Of a stretch of 64,000 nucleotides of DNA, positions 46,301 through 59,399 are shown piece by piece. This DNA is from Pardosa pseudoannulata (lineage: Eukaryota > Arthropoda > Arachnida > Araneae > Lycosidae). The translations under genes and the position numbers were made by a program. The stretch lies in contig CM063502.1 in NCBI GenBank assembly GCA_032207245.1, positions 46,520,686 through 46,584,685 of the forward strand. The letters are read 5' to 3'. Positions within the stretch are counted from its first letter, which is position 1. Every line of letters starts with the position of its first letter. The notes under the pieces were generated by a model that had not been told where the DNA came from, ran no database searches, and saw only the letters and a list, made by a program, of their open reading frames with translations.

Positions 46301-47126
46301 AGGAGTTCCTTTTTTTCTTTTTCCAAAGAAGATTCTTTTTATGTCTCGAAATAGTGGTATACTTTTGGCTATCCTTTTTGCTTATTCACAAATAACTTTG
46401 TCTTATTTATTTAATATTGCTTTTTTCAGGTTTAAAAATTTAGTTTATATTATTATTTTTCAACGAATGATGAGGGAGAAAAATTACGAGCATCTGCCCT
46501 ATCCCTAACTAAGTAGTAAATAAATTTATTTAATACGTTCACCGCCGTGTGGTTATTCTAGACTTAAAATAAATTTTGGAATTATACGAAACATTTTACT
46601 AAGATTTAGTTCTTACTTTTCCTTTCAAAATATTTTCTGTGAACGGGCACAATAGTTTTCTTCCAATAAGAAAATAACTTAGGTTGAAGTCTCTAAATAC
46701 AAGGTGACTTATTGATTTATATGAAAGAATAAAGTATTGCCTCGTAACAGAACTATTTCGTAGAGTCCGCTTATGTTAGTTACCGATGGCTTATATGCTA
46801 GTGCTGTGTGTATATTATTTTTATTTCTATCCTTATATTATCCTTTAAAGTGCTATGTGAATTTAAATGAGTACTAAATTTTTATTTTGAGAATCCAAGA
46901 ATAAAGTTAATGCGATTCATTTCTGGAATTTCACATAACTTATCATTTATCATAAATTCCTCCTAAGTATTATATGTTGCGAAAATTTTCGACTTGAATA
47001 AAAAAGAAACATGTTTAAGTGAAATTTTAGTGCAGATTAGTCAACTTCTATGAGCTATTGCTACAGTATTTATACATTATAAACTCTATTAAGGAGATAT
47101 AATAGCTTTCAATACTTAAATTCTTT
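43340..47126. other. AT-rich, no gene supported
   Basis: A somewhat GC-richer stretch at 45110-45560 holds an 86-codon frame (45413-45673) containing a polar S/T/N-rich start. It has no known motif and no clear splice partners. A CTCTTGCAG acceptor-like site lies at about 45143. The other frames look like chance. Confidence 0.4.
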
Positions 47127-47819
47127 ATTATAACAACCTTATTTCGATTGATCATAAAAAGATCTCCTTCTTTTAGAATACATTTTTTATTAGTTCTATA
47201 AAAAAATTAAGCTTTAAATTTTTTATAGAACTAATTAAAAATTTAGCTTTATTATTAAAAGTAGTACATTTAAAAATCATAAAAAATATACATCAAATAA
47301 AAAATGAAATTCACTTATTTCGAAGATAATTTTTGAAATATGTATTGTGAAACACAGTTTTTTTTTAGCAACTTGAATCAAAATATTCTCTTTATTATGT
47401 AAAATTAAAACTTTAAAGGCATCTAGCATTTTAAAAGTAAGAAAAAATTTACAATGAATTTAAATTGAAAATGAATAAAAGAAATTACCCTTTATCACAC
47501 AATAAAATTAAATGTATCTCTTGTATTAATATAATTGAGATTTACAGAATAAAAAAGGTAATTAGCTTTTGTTTCGTATGAAAAAGTAATTTATGATTTA
47601 CGCATTTCGAAAGTTATTTTGCAAGTAAGTGGATTTCTATTTTTCACTTGCTTAGTTGATGTTTCTTCAAAAAGCATTGTATCATATTTAAGAATTAATT
47701 TTTTTGTAAAGTTTTTATAAATCTTTATTATTAGTCAAAGAAAAGTTTTACTAATAAAAAAAGGAAGACCTTTTTGTTTTATATTGAATCAAAAATAGTC
47801 TGTTATAATGGCGTATTTA
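47127..47819. mobile_element. Foldback element, family 2, copy 2 (no SINE)
   Basis: This AT-rich segment begins ATTATAACAACCTTATTTCG, and its right end, read in reverse complement, begins ATTATAACAGACTATTTTTG, so the two ends are inverted copies. The internal order matches 20035-20845: a TTTAGAATAC block, ATATACATC, AAATGAAATTCACTTAT, CAGAATAAAAAAGG, then the inverted CAAGTAAGTGGATTTC and TTTTTCACTTG blocks. It lacks the SINE. It also contains a near-perfect short hairpin at 47190-47234. Confidence 0.6.
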
Positions 47820-49316
47820 CAGTTCAAAAAGTACTGTCACCTTCAAGTACACTAAACTGATTTGATTTTCAATCAAAATGGTGCAGTTACTTTAATATTT
47901 TTAAACTGTAAACTTATAAAAGACAGTTTTCTAAATTGTGGCAAAAATATTAGCATAAAATAGCTTTTTTTAAATATAGGCTTATTCAGGAGAAAAGGTA
48001 TCTAATATAGAGTGTGGTAAGGATTAACTATAATTTTTAGATCTAAAAAAGTCTCAAAGAAATTATCTATTGAGATCCATCTGGAATACATTTGTTGTTA
48101 CTGTTTATACTTGAAATTCAGTAATGTAGAATTACTCGTACAAAAGCTTGAATAAAACTCATTAACATAAATGCATAAATAATATAAATATATAGGATGC
48201 TATGATTGTATAATAAGTAACTCATAAGTTTTCCATTTATAACCCCAATCTATCATACAATCTTACTAAAATAAATAAAATAAATATAATGTAAATCTAA
48301 ACATAACTTAATGGTTGTATTCAGAAAGAAATATTATTTTAATTATTGTTTATATAATACTTCGACAAAGCATCTTGCATAATTTAAAAAATTACTCCTT
48401 AAATTTCTTAAAAATTCTTCTCAGTATAATTAAATCTTTTGAAATAAAAATCAGATGATCATTAATTCCACCCTTTTTTAAAATTGAAAAAAAGTCTCAA
48501 CTATTTTCCGTGGAATTTTTAGCCAGAAAAACATCCTAGACAAAATAATTCATCTTGGTTTTCGTTATCAAAATGAAATATTTAGCAAAAAGAATGGTAA
48601 AAATGTAAAGCATTAAAAGCAGTCTTCTTTTTGATGTTAATAATTTTTTTCCTACAAATATAATGAAAGAAAAAAATCTCAATATTGATTGGTGAGAAAT
48701 GCTGAACAAGTCAACGAAAACTGAAAATACATCCCATTCGAGGGTAAGCAAAAAGCAGAAGTTTTTCTTTCTAACGTATCCCGCTAAAACGATTTACTTT
48801 TCAAAATAATTTTTATCTCTACGCTGTCGAGAAGTTATGTTTTATGACCTCAGCCATTTCTGACAATAATTCTCGGGGCTAAAGAAGTACATAAAGGCTA
48901 ACACTGATAATTTCTCAAACTAGTATACTTTATTAATGCTTTCTGAATACAAACTTGCCAGGCGGAAAGATTTCTGCCGAATCTTAATGTATCTTCTCTC
49001 TAACATTTATTTATAATTCTGATTATCTGTTAAACTCGGTTATCTAACTTATTCATCGAAATGGGTCGATCGGGTTTATTATGTATATTCAGGATACAAA
49101 TAAGAACGTGAATGTGTATCAGTGCGTGCGTATAAAAATACGTTACTCAATTCTCAATTCAACATTTAATGGCTTTTTACAAGGAGTATGACAATTCTCT
49201 GTAACAATTTCAGGAGAAAATATAGATAAAGAGGAAAAAAAAAAGAATAAGTAATTTTTACTTTACATAACTTATATCAACCAACCCTATTCATATTTTT
49301 TTAAAAAATTGAATGA

Positions 49317-49485
<169 letters not shown>

Positions 49486-49920
49486 GGTAATCCAAATTTC
49501 TGGAGAGAATTTTATGTTTGAAAAAAAAATAAACAAAATGGTGTACGAATATGTTTGCTGTTTTCTTGGAAACACAATTTAAAATAGTTTTACACAACCA
49601 GCATTTTTTAAACATAGATTTTAAACTTTTACGTAGAAAACGTCATCTTCAGCGATGAAGCAACTTTTCGTGTTTATGGTTATGTTAACCAACAATAACA
49701 GTTCAATCTGGGAAATAAATCTCCTCATACAGTAAGAGAAAAAACACACAGTAGATCAAAAAAGATTGTTGGTTGTACATTGGCTGCAGATGAAATTTGA
49801 TTATTTTTCTTCATTGAACAGTGACAAGCGTTACATATCTAAACATGCCTCAATGTTATGATTTTCCTCAATTCGAACGCCGTCAGTCTCGAGTTATCTT
49901 TCAACAAGACGGTGTCTTAT

Positions 49921-50183
49921 AACATGTAACCCGTACGGGAGGTTGCAGCCAACCTCCCGTACGGGTGGCGTAGGCATTAAGTGCAACCCCGGGAACACAA
50001 ATCGCCCAGCATGCGCCTAAACGTAGGGATTACCTATTTTTACAAATAAACAATGAAAATTACAAATTGCATAAAAAAGAGAAAGAAAATATGAGTTCAA
50101 AAATAATAATAATATAAAAAAAGGAAAAATAAAAATAATAAAAGTAGAAATAAAAATAACACAAACTACATTAGGCCAAGAAT
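49921..50183. mobile_element. 263-bp insertion with 9-bp target-site duplication and GC-rich 5' hairpin
   Basis: This segment interrupts the mariner relic and is flanked by exact copies of GTGTCTTAT (49912-49920 and 50184-50192). It begins with a GC-rich part containing a perfect 17-bp-arm palindrome at 49929-49966, then a GC-rich stretch to about 50020. The remainder is strongly A-rich on the plus strand, ending in a short non-A sequence. No terminal inverted repeat was seen, and no tRNA A/B boxes that I would trust. The A-rich 3' half suggests a retroposed SINE-like element; a 9-bp duplication would also fit a MULE-type DNA element. The family is unknown to me. Confidence 0.75.
49929..49966. 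other. Perfect 17-bp-arm hairpin
   Basis: The left arm ACCCGTACGGGAGGTTG is followed by loop CAGC and its exact reverse complement. The outer CCCGTACGGG is itself a palindrome. It lies 8 bp inside the left border of the 263-bp insertion. Confidence 0.9.
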
Positions 50184-51028
50184 GTGTCTTATCATACTTG
50201 AGTTCCATAGTTTAAACGGAGCTGTACAAAATATTTTCTTTAATTCGGACCAATAGGGGGGGTCTGATAGTATGGCCGCCGAGATACCCGACATTACACC
50301 CCCTGCCTTTTTTTTTTAGGGATGCGTTAAGAACCGAGTGTTTGCATCTTCAGTCTAGCATATCGGTACACTAAAACGGCGATTCACTGAAGCCATTGAA
50401 TAAATATCTTCTGAAATGCTAAATACACCGAAACTCGTGAAATTGAATATCGACAGGATATTTTGCCTGTCACAAATGAAGCTTATGTGGAAGTTAATTG
50501 ATGTTTGAAATTTCGTTTTGTAAAGCATTTTAATTTTCTTTTCAAGAATACAATAATCATGCAAATACCCCATTATGTTATTTTTTCAAACATGAAATAC
50601 GCTTAATAATTTAGGACTAACTTGTACATGCTATAGTATATTAATATATATATATAGTATATTAAAAATTATTTTCTCCGATTCCACACTGTAATGAAAA
50701 AAGAGCTTCATTTCACAGAGCGATACAATTACATTTCCAAGAAACAAAACCCTTCACTTGCAAATCTTTCAATATTTAAGTGTTGTTCTCACGAGAATAT
50801 GGTGATCTATAACAGATTCCCTTAGCAGATTTTGTGGTGTTAAGACATGGACTGTGATATCCAGGATTCGAAGGTTGTAGAAAAAATTTTTACTCGAACT
50901 TTTGGCTAAGACGGACATTTTGAGTTTATGAATATTTGTATTGAATTAAATTGCCGAATCTTGCTTCGGCAAACCACACATTTTCTTTCCTAATTACGTT
51001 TTTAAACTTAAGGCATTTCTTATGCATT

Positions 51029-51029
51029 A

Positions 51030-51061
<32 letters not shown>

Positions 51062-51109
51062 CATATACACATATATATACACACACATATATATATATAT
51101 ATATAACAT

Positions 51110-51164
<55 letters not shown>
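51029..51164. repeat. (TA)n(CA)n compound microsatellite
   Basis: TA, CATATA, CA and TA blocks ending at the possible solo LTR at 51165. Confidence 0.95.
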
Positions 51165-51168
<4 letters not shown>

Positions 51169-51476
51169 AGGTTTAAAATTGGGGGTTAAGAATTAAGCGA
51201 GATATAATTAAAAATAATTAGAACTCATTAAGGATAATGTATTAGGAGGACTCACCCTCGAGCGGAACTATACAGAGTAAAGAAGCCGAAGCGGAAGTAG
51301 ACATAGGAATTTTGCTTAGGTAGCTACACCAAAAGAGTCAGTCCTGAGCAGGAATTCGGGCTGATAACATCCTCTACGCTTGTTGTTCCAAGATGAGAAC
51401 AAAGGATATCTAAATAGCATAGCTATGGACAAAAGAATTACAATAAAAACGTTTTATATATGAAACCAAATGTGTC
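51165..51476 (+). mobile_element. Possible solo LTR beside a (TA)n tract
   Basis: The segment starts TGTCAGGTTTAAAATTG, close to the start of the minus-strand LTR at 10587-10894, and again directly follows a (TA)n tract. It is GC-richer than its surroundings and contains a late AATAAAAACG. The right border is uncertain; TGTGTCA near 51476 is only a candidate. Homology to the 10.6-kb element beyond the first 20 or so bases was not evident. Confidence 0.35.
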
Positions 51477-51502
51477 ATCCATGATTTCACCACTCGTCTA
51501 TG

Positions 51503-51619
<117 letters not shown>

Positions 51620-54600
51620 TTATCTTAATGTGCATACATTTTGTTATTTAAGTCAATGAATGATCTTTTTCAGTGCTTTTCAAAATAATTTTTAAAGCAA
51701 AATACTTTAATTGAGAAATTAATAGATTATGAACTTTAGTACATTAACAACTGTAATGTTGGTGACAATATTACAATTATTCATAATTCTGATAAAGTAA
51801 TTAAGTTTGCTCAATGAGATAAACAAAGTTACTCCTTGAAGAGCAAGTTAGGTTTGTATTCTAGAACTTCTGTAACACCTTTGAATCATATATGAACAAG
51901 ATAATAAACGAGTATAAGAGCTTACTGTCTGGTTCAGTACTGTGTGCTACTATCAATTTTTTACTATAAGAGGTCAAATTAGACTGGTATCTATTACTAA
52001 AGCCGATTCCGAAAGACTATAAAGAGGTCGTTCGTAGGTTGATCATACGGAAAGAGTGTTTTCTTCTTCTGTAAATATTAAACATTTCTCTTACACTACA
52101 CATATTTTATTTGAAAACTTACCTCATATTATACAAAAATTTTAATATTTGTATAAAATATACAATGAAACAGCACATAGATATTCATATAAAAGTTCAT
52201 AATAAGTGAAAATTTTTCCTTTGTGTCTATTTGATAAACTTTTACTTAAAATACAATGTAAATTTTATGGTAGTATATATTTTACAAAATTATTTTTAAA
52301 TTTCATCTTTACAAAATCTGATTGTAAAATTTTTGAATACCTTAAAGAGTATTTGATTAATAACAAAGTATCGTTGCTGATAAAGGTGAAATAGCATTAA
52401 AATTTCTAAAATTAATTGTCTCTTTATATTACAGCATAAATTCATAAACATAAACTTATACTCCGTTATTTAGATGCTGATAGAGAGTGAAAATGTCAAG
52501 ACTTCAAATGTTAGATACCAACGGCATCATGTTAATGTTTTAATGAACATATAGCTATTATGCGCTTGATGTTTATACACTTTTTCTGTAAGTCTGAAAA
52601 ACTTAACTTACAAACGAAAAGTGTTTCTCACCAAATCAGATCAACCGATGAAGAGCACTCTATAATCGAATTCTTGCTACAGGAGTGGTAAAAGAAAAGA
52701 AAATTCACTTGTTCCTCAGTGAGTAAAAGGGAAAGAAAATGGTTTTGATACAAGTAAATATAGTTTCAAGTATAGTTGCACTACAAAGCAATAAATAACT
52801 GTTACAGATGAATGTCCTCCAAAATTGTTTTCTTGCTTTAGAATAAATTGTTTAGATATGTATGGAATTAAACGTAAATTTTGAGAAAAATGTAGGATTT
52901 TAGTTCCAAATTAGTTTTTATTTTCAAGTAATAATATTTTCTTTTCTAAAGAAAGGTCAAAAGAAAAAATATTGCGGAGGGATGAGAAAGTTCTGAAATA
53001 TAAAGAAAAATCGATAATAAAACTGTATTAAAAATTACATAAGCAGTAACTAAAATTTTAATAATTTATTACACTCTAAAATGCAGTATATGTTGCTTTA
53101 TGTGTATCTAATTTATATGTATGCGTGAGTAATTTCTTTAGAGAGACTCTTCATTTTTCATTTTGTGAAAACACCAGTGTTGTTAAAAGATTGATAGGAG
53201 ATTAAAAAGTTATGGAATTTTTAATATTTTAAAGGAATTCCTAAGATCCCCATATATGGCTATACAGTTTTGATTTTCATAGAATGAAATGAATAACTGG
53301 ATTACATTTAGGTTTGGTGAAAGGTACAGACTGCAAACTAATGGGTAAGCATGGGTTTAAATTGATGGAACTTTATAACTTACTTTAAGCAAATATTTAA
53401 GAAACTCAAAGCGGGAAAGACAGAAGAAGATAGTGTGTATGACTTTAACCAAAATATGTTTCCTAATTTCAAAACCTTAAAAAATCAAAATAATAATACC
53501 AACAGTGTACATATTCAGAGGGACTGAACGGATGCAAAAGGTGTTAAAAAACCACATATAAACCTAACTTATCAGTTCAGCAAGAATTAAAGTTAACAAA
53601 ATTATTGAACCAATGGGAAATTTTAAACACGAAACCACTTAAGAAAGTCTACATAAAAAATCAATGGTTAAAAGCAAACTGAGGAAATGAAGTTATATTT
53701 TAAATAGCTTATGTCTTAATCCCAATACATATAAATAATTTCCAGAACCATCTCACACCTACAATTATTTCACATGTATATTAAGTACTCAACTCTTCTT
53801 AAGAAGTCAGAATGTAAGCTAAAAACGATTCTTATTTCGCGGTAGATGACCACTTGTTTGAAATAATTCTACTAGTTTATTTTAAAACTGATTCATGCTA
53901 ATAAATATATTCCTTTTTTTTTAACGAATTATGGTTTGAAGTCTCCCCAAGCAATATATTGATTTCTTAAAATATTACACACACACACATATATGTATGT
54001 GTAAATGTGTAATATATTAAATAATATATGAATAAAGACTAAATTATACTGAAGAAATTGAGTTCTTATTTGAATAGAAACGAAGCCTTGGTAATGTAAA
54101 CGACAGCTCAGCAGTAGCTTTCTAATAAACGAAATCACTGACTTAATTTTTTTTACTTATACTCTGTGAAATGATCGACGAGAACCTCCTGAATTATAAC
54201 TGTGTCTGAGTTTCTTGATGACATGTTCTGAAAAATCAGAGGGGGCTGCTTCCCATACAAAGCTTAAACAGACAGAATTTTCAAGTGTATTTCTTGCCTC
54301 ACTTTGGGAAGGACATAGAAATATATCCCTTGATTGCTTGTACTTGATCTGAACGGATGTCTTTTCATCCATCTCCCTGAATCTCCAATGGCTAATTTTA
54401 ATCTTTTCTAAAGGATTACTGACTGTTTACGGATTACTGATCTATGACTGTTTTTCAATAGATTAAGTTGTCTTCTAAGCGAAGATTTAGAATCTCTTTC
54501 CGAGCATAGCCCCTTTAAATCAAATACGGGATATATTTTTTCAAAAGTACTTCTAAGACTTACTATTGGCACAAGAAACAAAAATAATGAACAACGTAAA

Positions 54601-55330
54601 TAATTAAAGAAAATAATAGAATACAAGAAAATAATATTATGTTTTTATTTTTGATCAACATACTATATGTAGGTATGGTGTATAATGTAACAGAATGTCA
54701 ATGATTCTTCGTACATAACACTTCCGGTAAAGAAAGTTGAGCTATTTCTTACCAAGTTTTTGTTACCAAATGAAATCGTTCAACTTCAAACATTTTCATA
54801 AAAGAGAGACCTTTTGTTAGAAAGCATCTATTTTAAACTATGCTAGAAAACGTAAACTTTAAATTCCCCTCAAAACAGAAGGATTCGAAGATACAATAAG
54901 ATATATACTAAATAATAATCACCAAGTTCTCAACTCACAAGAAACAGCGTTCTATACACTGAAGTGTTTAAAATACATAGTATGTGAAGAAGTAATGCAG
55001 ATTTCAAGTTATACAGCGCACGGAAAATGCTAACTCATTAATGTTTTCTTAACCTTTTGAAAGGGGATCTCTGAAGAACTAATGCTTGTAAGAACCTATG
55101 AAATACTTTTATACAAATGATTCGATGGATAATACAAATAGTTGCCTGAAGCACGCATTTTTAATAACTTGATATAAAATTAATAAAATATTCAATCTGA
55201 ATTTTTAAAAAAGTATTTTGAAAAGTTTCGAACGGCTTCACTAGTAACCCAAAATTTCATGTTTCTAGGTGGCATCGTTTAAGCTCAATAGTGGTTGCAT
55301 ACATCACGACTAAGTATTTTATGTATAATA
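51620..55330. other. AT-rich, no gene supported
   Basis: Minus-strand frames at 54157-54372 and 54408-54626 have a less biased composition than most but no known domain. A short CA/TA run lies at 53976-54000. Confidence 0.4.
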
Positions 55331-55339
55331 TATATATGT

Positions 55340-55560
55340 GTATGTGTAGTGTGTTATGCTATCGTTACTCGGGATATGTCAAGGAACCCGATAGCACGCT
55401 GGGTGGGAGGGCAGAAGTTTATGGCCAAAGGCGCTAGGACTGGGCATCTCTTTATAGATAAGACTAAAGGTACATAGCCTCTCACACGCGATCCACATCC
55501 TCCCTGGCTGAACGTCTGGTAGTCTGAATTTACGTTCTTCAAAATTTTTAGGTTAGGATT
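55340..55560. other. GC-richer island with an 8-bp inverted repeat
   Basis: About 200 bp (55355-55540) stand out by composition next to a short TA/TG run. TGCTATCG (about 55357) and CGATAGCA (about 55389) are exact inverted copies. CTCTTTATAGATAAG is TATA-like. It may be a fragment of an LTR or other mobile element; there is no partner copy in the window. Confidence 0.35.
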
Positions 55561-56589
55561 TTTGCCAGGCTCTAGGGATTCTTTCCTATTTCTTAAATCA
55601 ATTTCCTCTATATAGCTCGAAGGTGAGAATCTTTAATCATGGTCCAAGACCTCAAAAAGATTTAAACCCTAATTACTTATTAATTTCAAGGGAAATGCTA
55701 AGAAATATTATTCTGTTTGGTAATAAGGTTTATTAAGAGTTTCTTAATGTCAAACTTGGCTCGTTGTAGACAGTTTACGAGTTATATAATGTCAAACTAG
55801 AGTATTTATTCTCCCATAGCTGAGCTAAGTACCTTGTTTATGTGGTCCTCTGGGGAAAATCACTTATTATATTTAGAATAGGGGTTACTCTATATTAAAT
55901 AAGTGCATTATCCCATGTATACGTTAGTCATATATACATACTATAAAACCAAAAGTCATAGGCCATATTGGATTTTCTTTTTGAAATAGGTATAAAAAAA
56001 ACTTATTGGATAACCATACTATTACTTTCACTGTATAAAGAACAGGGTGGAGCTCATAACTTCAGCGAGTTTTTGATGAAGTCAGCATTTGAGGATTCTT
56101 GACAAATTGAAAATATAAAAGAATAGTTTTCGTTTATATTATGTAATAAAAGGCTGGAAAATTCTTTGTAACTTTTAAACAACATTTTGTATTTTTTAAT
56201 AATGTTTACATGATATTTTTGTAAACACATATGATATAATAATGAAATATTTCCAAAATTTTTTTCACCAACTTACGAAACTTTCAGATAAGTTGTGGAT
56301 TTGAAAGAAAAGCATTTGTAGTTTAAAAAAATGATTTGCAAAAATATGAAAATTTAAAAGGAAGTATTTTCTTATTGCACATGAAAAAGAAAAAAATATA
56401 TCAAAAGTTTTATTTTATTCTTTTGTTGCTATAGAGCAACTTACATATAAAAAAGTGAATATTATAAAATTGTACCGTAGTTTATTAGCGATCAGGGATC
56501 ATCTTGCTATATCAGAGGTATTTTAAGTCGTATTTTAGTTACTGTCAGAAACATTTAAAATTATAAGCTATCCATAAATCGAGATTTAT

Positions 56590-57450
56590 TTTATTTCTTG
56601 GACAACTCTATAAAATAAATAAGTAGATCAAATTTTAGATCCAGAACTAGATCTCGGTCTAATTGAAAAAGTCGAATAAAAACTGATTGTAGTTCTCGAA
56701 CTAGCATACCAACCATTCGCTTTTTAGAATCATATTTGATATAATCTCTAGCAGTTTTAAGAATCCGCAATAAAGCCGATGTAAAATATTTTACCAAATA
56801 GTAATACTTATGCAAAGGATTAGATATTTACCTATTATTATTATTTCCAGATCTGAGATATACTTTTCATATAAGATTTTAATTCTTCAAATTGCTTAAT
56901 TATCTTTTCACCGACTGTAGAATTTAAATCCTCTTCAGCCAAATCAAAAATTTGAGAAGTGTTTTAAAATTTCTTATCGTTGTATTTTATCGACAACTTG
57001 AAAAATGCTTCAACTTTTCTTTTGCTAAACATTGAGTTAATCTCGTGGAAAATATAATTCAGTTATAGAAAGTTTTTAAGCTAATCAAAGTACAGAATAT
57101 TGAATCCTGAATTCTGAATCGAAGATCTTCAAAATAGATGAAAAAGAAAAAGAGATTAAACTGCATCACCACCTAACTTCTGTGGGCACAAACAAAATAT
57201 TAACATATCGTTTAAAATGCCCCAAGACTAACTTCTGAAAAAAAGATTTTTTAATTCGACTTTTATTTATCAACATAGCTCTTTTAAGGGGTAATGCACT
57301 CATTCCAATATCTCTAAACCTTCGATGCATTTCTTCCAGAACAAATTGTTGATTCCTTCACAAAATGCCTTAGTTTAGATGATTTCATCATCTGTGCCAA
57401 GTGTTTTTTCTTGGAGCAACATTTTCAGACTTGTGAAGAAGCATGGGGAT
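56590..57450 (-). pseudogene. Possible decayed protein-coding relic, unidentified
   Basis: Three minus-strand pieces in this interval read as plausible protein with charged and hydrophobic balance. They are EEMHRRFRDIGMSALPLKRA (about 57340-57280), KRKVEAFFKLSIKYNDKK and DLAEEDLNSTVGEKIIKQFE (about 57040-56890), and the open frame 56591-56815. They are in different frames with stops between them. I do not recognise the family; a hAT-like transposase or a retrogene is possible. Confidence is low because AT-rich DNA yields such text by chance. Confidence 0.25.
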
Positions 57451-58465
57451 TTCTAACAGAAAAAATAATTTAACTTCTACTTCTGGTGGTACTATCTTCA
57501 TCTATTGCATGTTGTTTCTCTTTTTATGTACGAAGTATTTTTATGTACGAAGTACTACGCTAGAGACTTTTTCCGTTCATCTATGAGTCTATAACAGGCA
57601 ATAGGCAACCAGTATTCCGTTTCAAACAAAAATAAAATTTTTCATGAGTTTAGATGCATCACTCTGCAGGGAATTTCCCTATGAATTTGAACACAACAAA
57701 ATTTACTACGATTTCAGACACTCATGTCCCATTAGTTTTGCTAGAGGTATCCTAAAATTTGTGAGTTTTCTTAAGACGATTAGCTCTTTAATTTAAAAAT
57801 GAACTTGCAGATTACTCGAAGGATAACTTGATTGCATGTTTATTTCACATGTATATAGAAAATTTTCGGTAAATAGTAAAATTGTACAGAGAAGAATGCT
57901 TAAAAGAAATAATAAAATAGTCTTTCTAATAAAATACAAAATAGTTAATAATAAGGTTTATTATTTAACACTTTTAATATACATAAACGTTACAAACGAA
58001 ATGCATAAACTGTTTTCTTTAACAGTAATTGCCAACTTATTTTCTCTTTTTATAATATCATATTTATTTCCAAAAATCATAGTTACATGATTCATATTGA
58101 CATGTGTACAATACACCTGCTGCATAGCAACTTAAGTCTTGTAAAAAAAAATGATGCCAGCAATATTGCCTTTACACGAGTGTTTTATTTTCTTTCTTCT
58201 ACATATATAATTTTGTTTATTTTCGCTTGTTTAGGGTAACAGAATTTCGTATCTGGCATTAGTTTTTTTTACCTCTTTAACAGAGGTAATAAGTGCCCGT
58301 TGGCATGGATTTCAGGTCTCCAAATGTGCATAAGATGTCACAAAAAACATTTCCTTGTTTATGTTATTTTACTATAAAAGCAATAAATATGAATTACATT
58401 TTTCCTCCAAATATATAAAACTAAATTAGAGATGTTTTGCACGGTCTTCTCTCTCCCTCTCTTTT

Positions 58466-59363
58466 TTCTCTTTCTTATAAAAATGGGGGAGTGATAAAAT
58501 AAAATAAAATAAATTGTAATCGTTTTGGATATCAGCTTAATATTAATAATTCTTTGTAAACACTCCTTATCCCTCTCTGAAACTGATTCCTGGTGGTGAT
58601 TTATAAATTGAATTTGGACATCGAGATCTATTAAATGGATCATCACTGTTTTATAAAAATGGGGTAATGATAAAAAAATAAAATAACTTGCTAATCGTTT
58701 TCGATATCAGCTTAATTTTAATGATTCTATGTAAATACTCCTCATCCGTCTCTGAAACTGATTCCTGGTGGTGATTTATAATTCAAAAATATTATTAAAT
58801 ATTTATTATTATTTTAAAAATGATTCATTAAAAGAAATTAGAATTTGGTAATGATAAAAAAATAAAATAACTTGCTAATCGTTTTCGATATCAGCTTAAT
58901 TTTAATGATTCTATGTAAATACTCCTCATCCGTCTCTGAAACTGATTCCTGGTGGTGATTTATAAATTGAATTTGGACATCGAGATTTATTAAATGGACC
59001 ATCACTGTTTTATAAAAGTCGGAGAATGATAAAAAATAAAATAAAATGCTAATCGTTTTCGATATCAGCTTAATTTTAATGATTCTATGTAAATAATCCT
59101 CGTCCGTCTCTGAAACTGATTCCTGGTGGTGATTTATAAATTGAATTTGGACCTCGAGATCTATTAAATGGACCATCACTGTTTTATAAAAATGGGAGAA
59201 TAATAAAATAAAATAAAATAAATTACTAATCGTTTTGGATATCAGCTTAATTTTAATGATTCTATGTAAATACTCCTCATCCGTCTCTGAAACTGATTCC
59301 TGGTGATGATTTATAAATTGAATTTGAACCTCGAGATCTATTAAATGGACCATCACTGTTTTA
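58466..59363 (-). repeat. Minisatellite of about 175 bp, five copies, open on the minus strand
   Basis: Copies lie at about 58466-58650, 58651-58790, 58849-59009, 59010-59183 and 59184-59363. Each carries GATATCAGCTTAAT, GTCTCTGAAACTGATTCCTGG and ACCATCACTGTTTTATAAAA-like blocks. A diverged spacer (58791-58848) splits copies 2 and 3. The last three copies keep one minus-strand frame open for 186 codons (58838-59398), giving a repeated peptide with VHLIDLEVQIQFINHHQESV and a RIIKIKLISKTIS block. The 174- and 177-bp periods are both multiples of three, which is enough to keep one frame open. No domain is recognised. Confidence 0.85.
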
Positions 59364-59399
59364 CAGAATTTAAGAAAGTGTGTCCCAGAGAGGAACATT

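Larger units (their letters stand above)
49633..50510 (+). pseudogene. Mariner-type transposase relic, split by a 263-bp insertion
   Basis: The plus strand encodes decayed pieces of a DDE transposase in family order. VIFSDEATFRVYGYVNQ (about 49640-49690) carries the second catalytic-acid region. TYLNMPQCYDFPQ and IFQQDG (about 49820-49911) precede the insertion. IVWPPRYPTLHPL (about 50267-50305) corresponds to the usual WPPRSPDLTPLD. LKRRFTEAIE (about 50370-50400) and VTNEAYVEVN then a stop (about 50475-50510) form the C-terminus. There are in-frame stops and one frameshift near 49820, so it cannot be active. The N-terminal helix-turn-helix half was not recognised, and terminal inverted repeats were not located. 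Removing the inserted segment and one copy of the target duplication restores a continuous frame across the junction. This is a dead genomic fossil. Confidence 0.85.
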
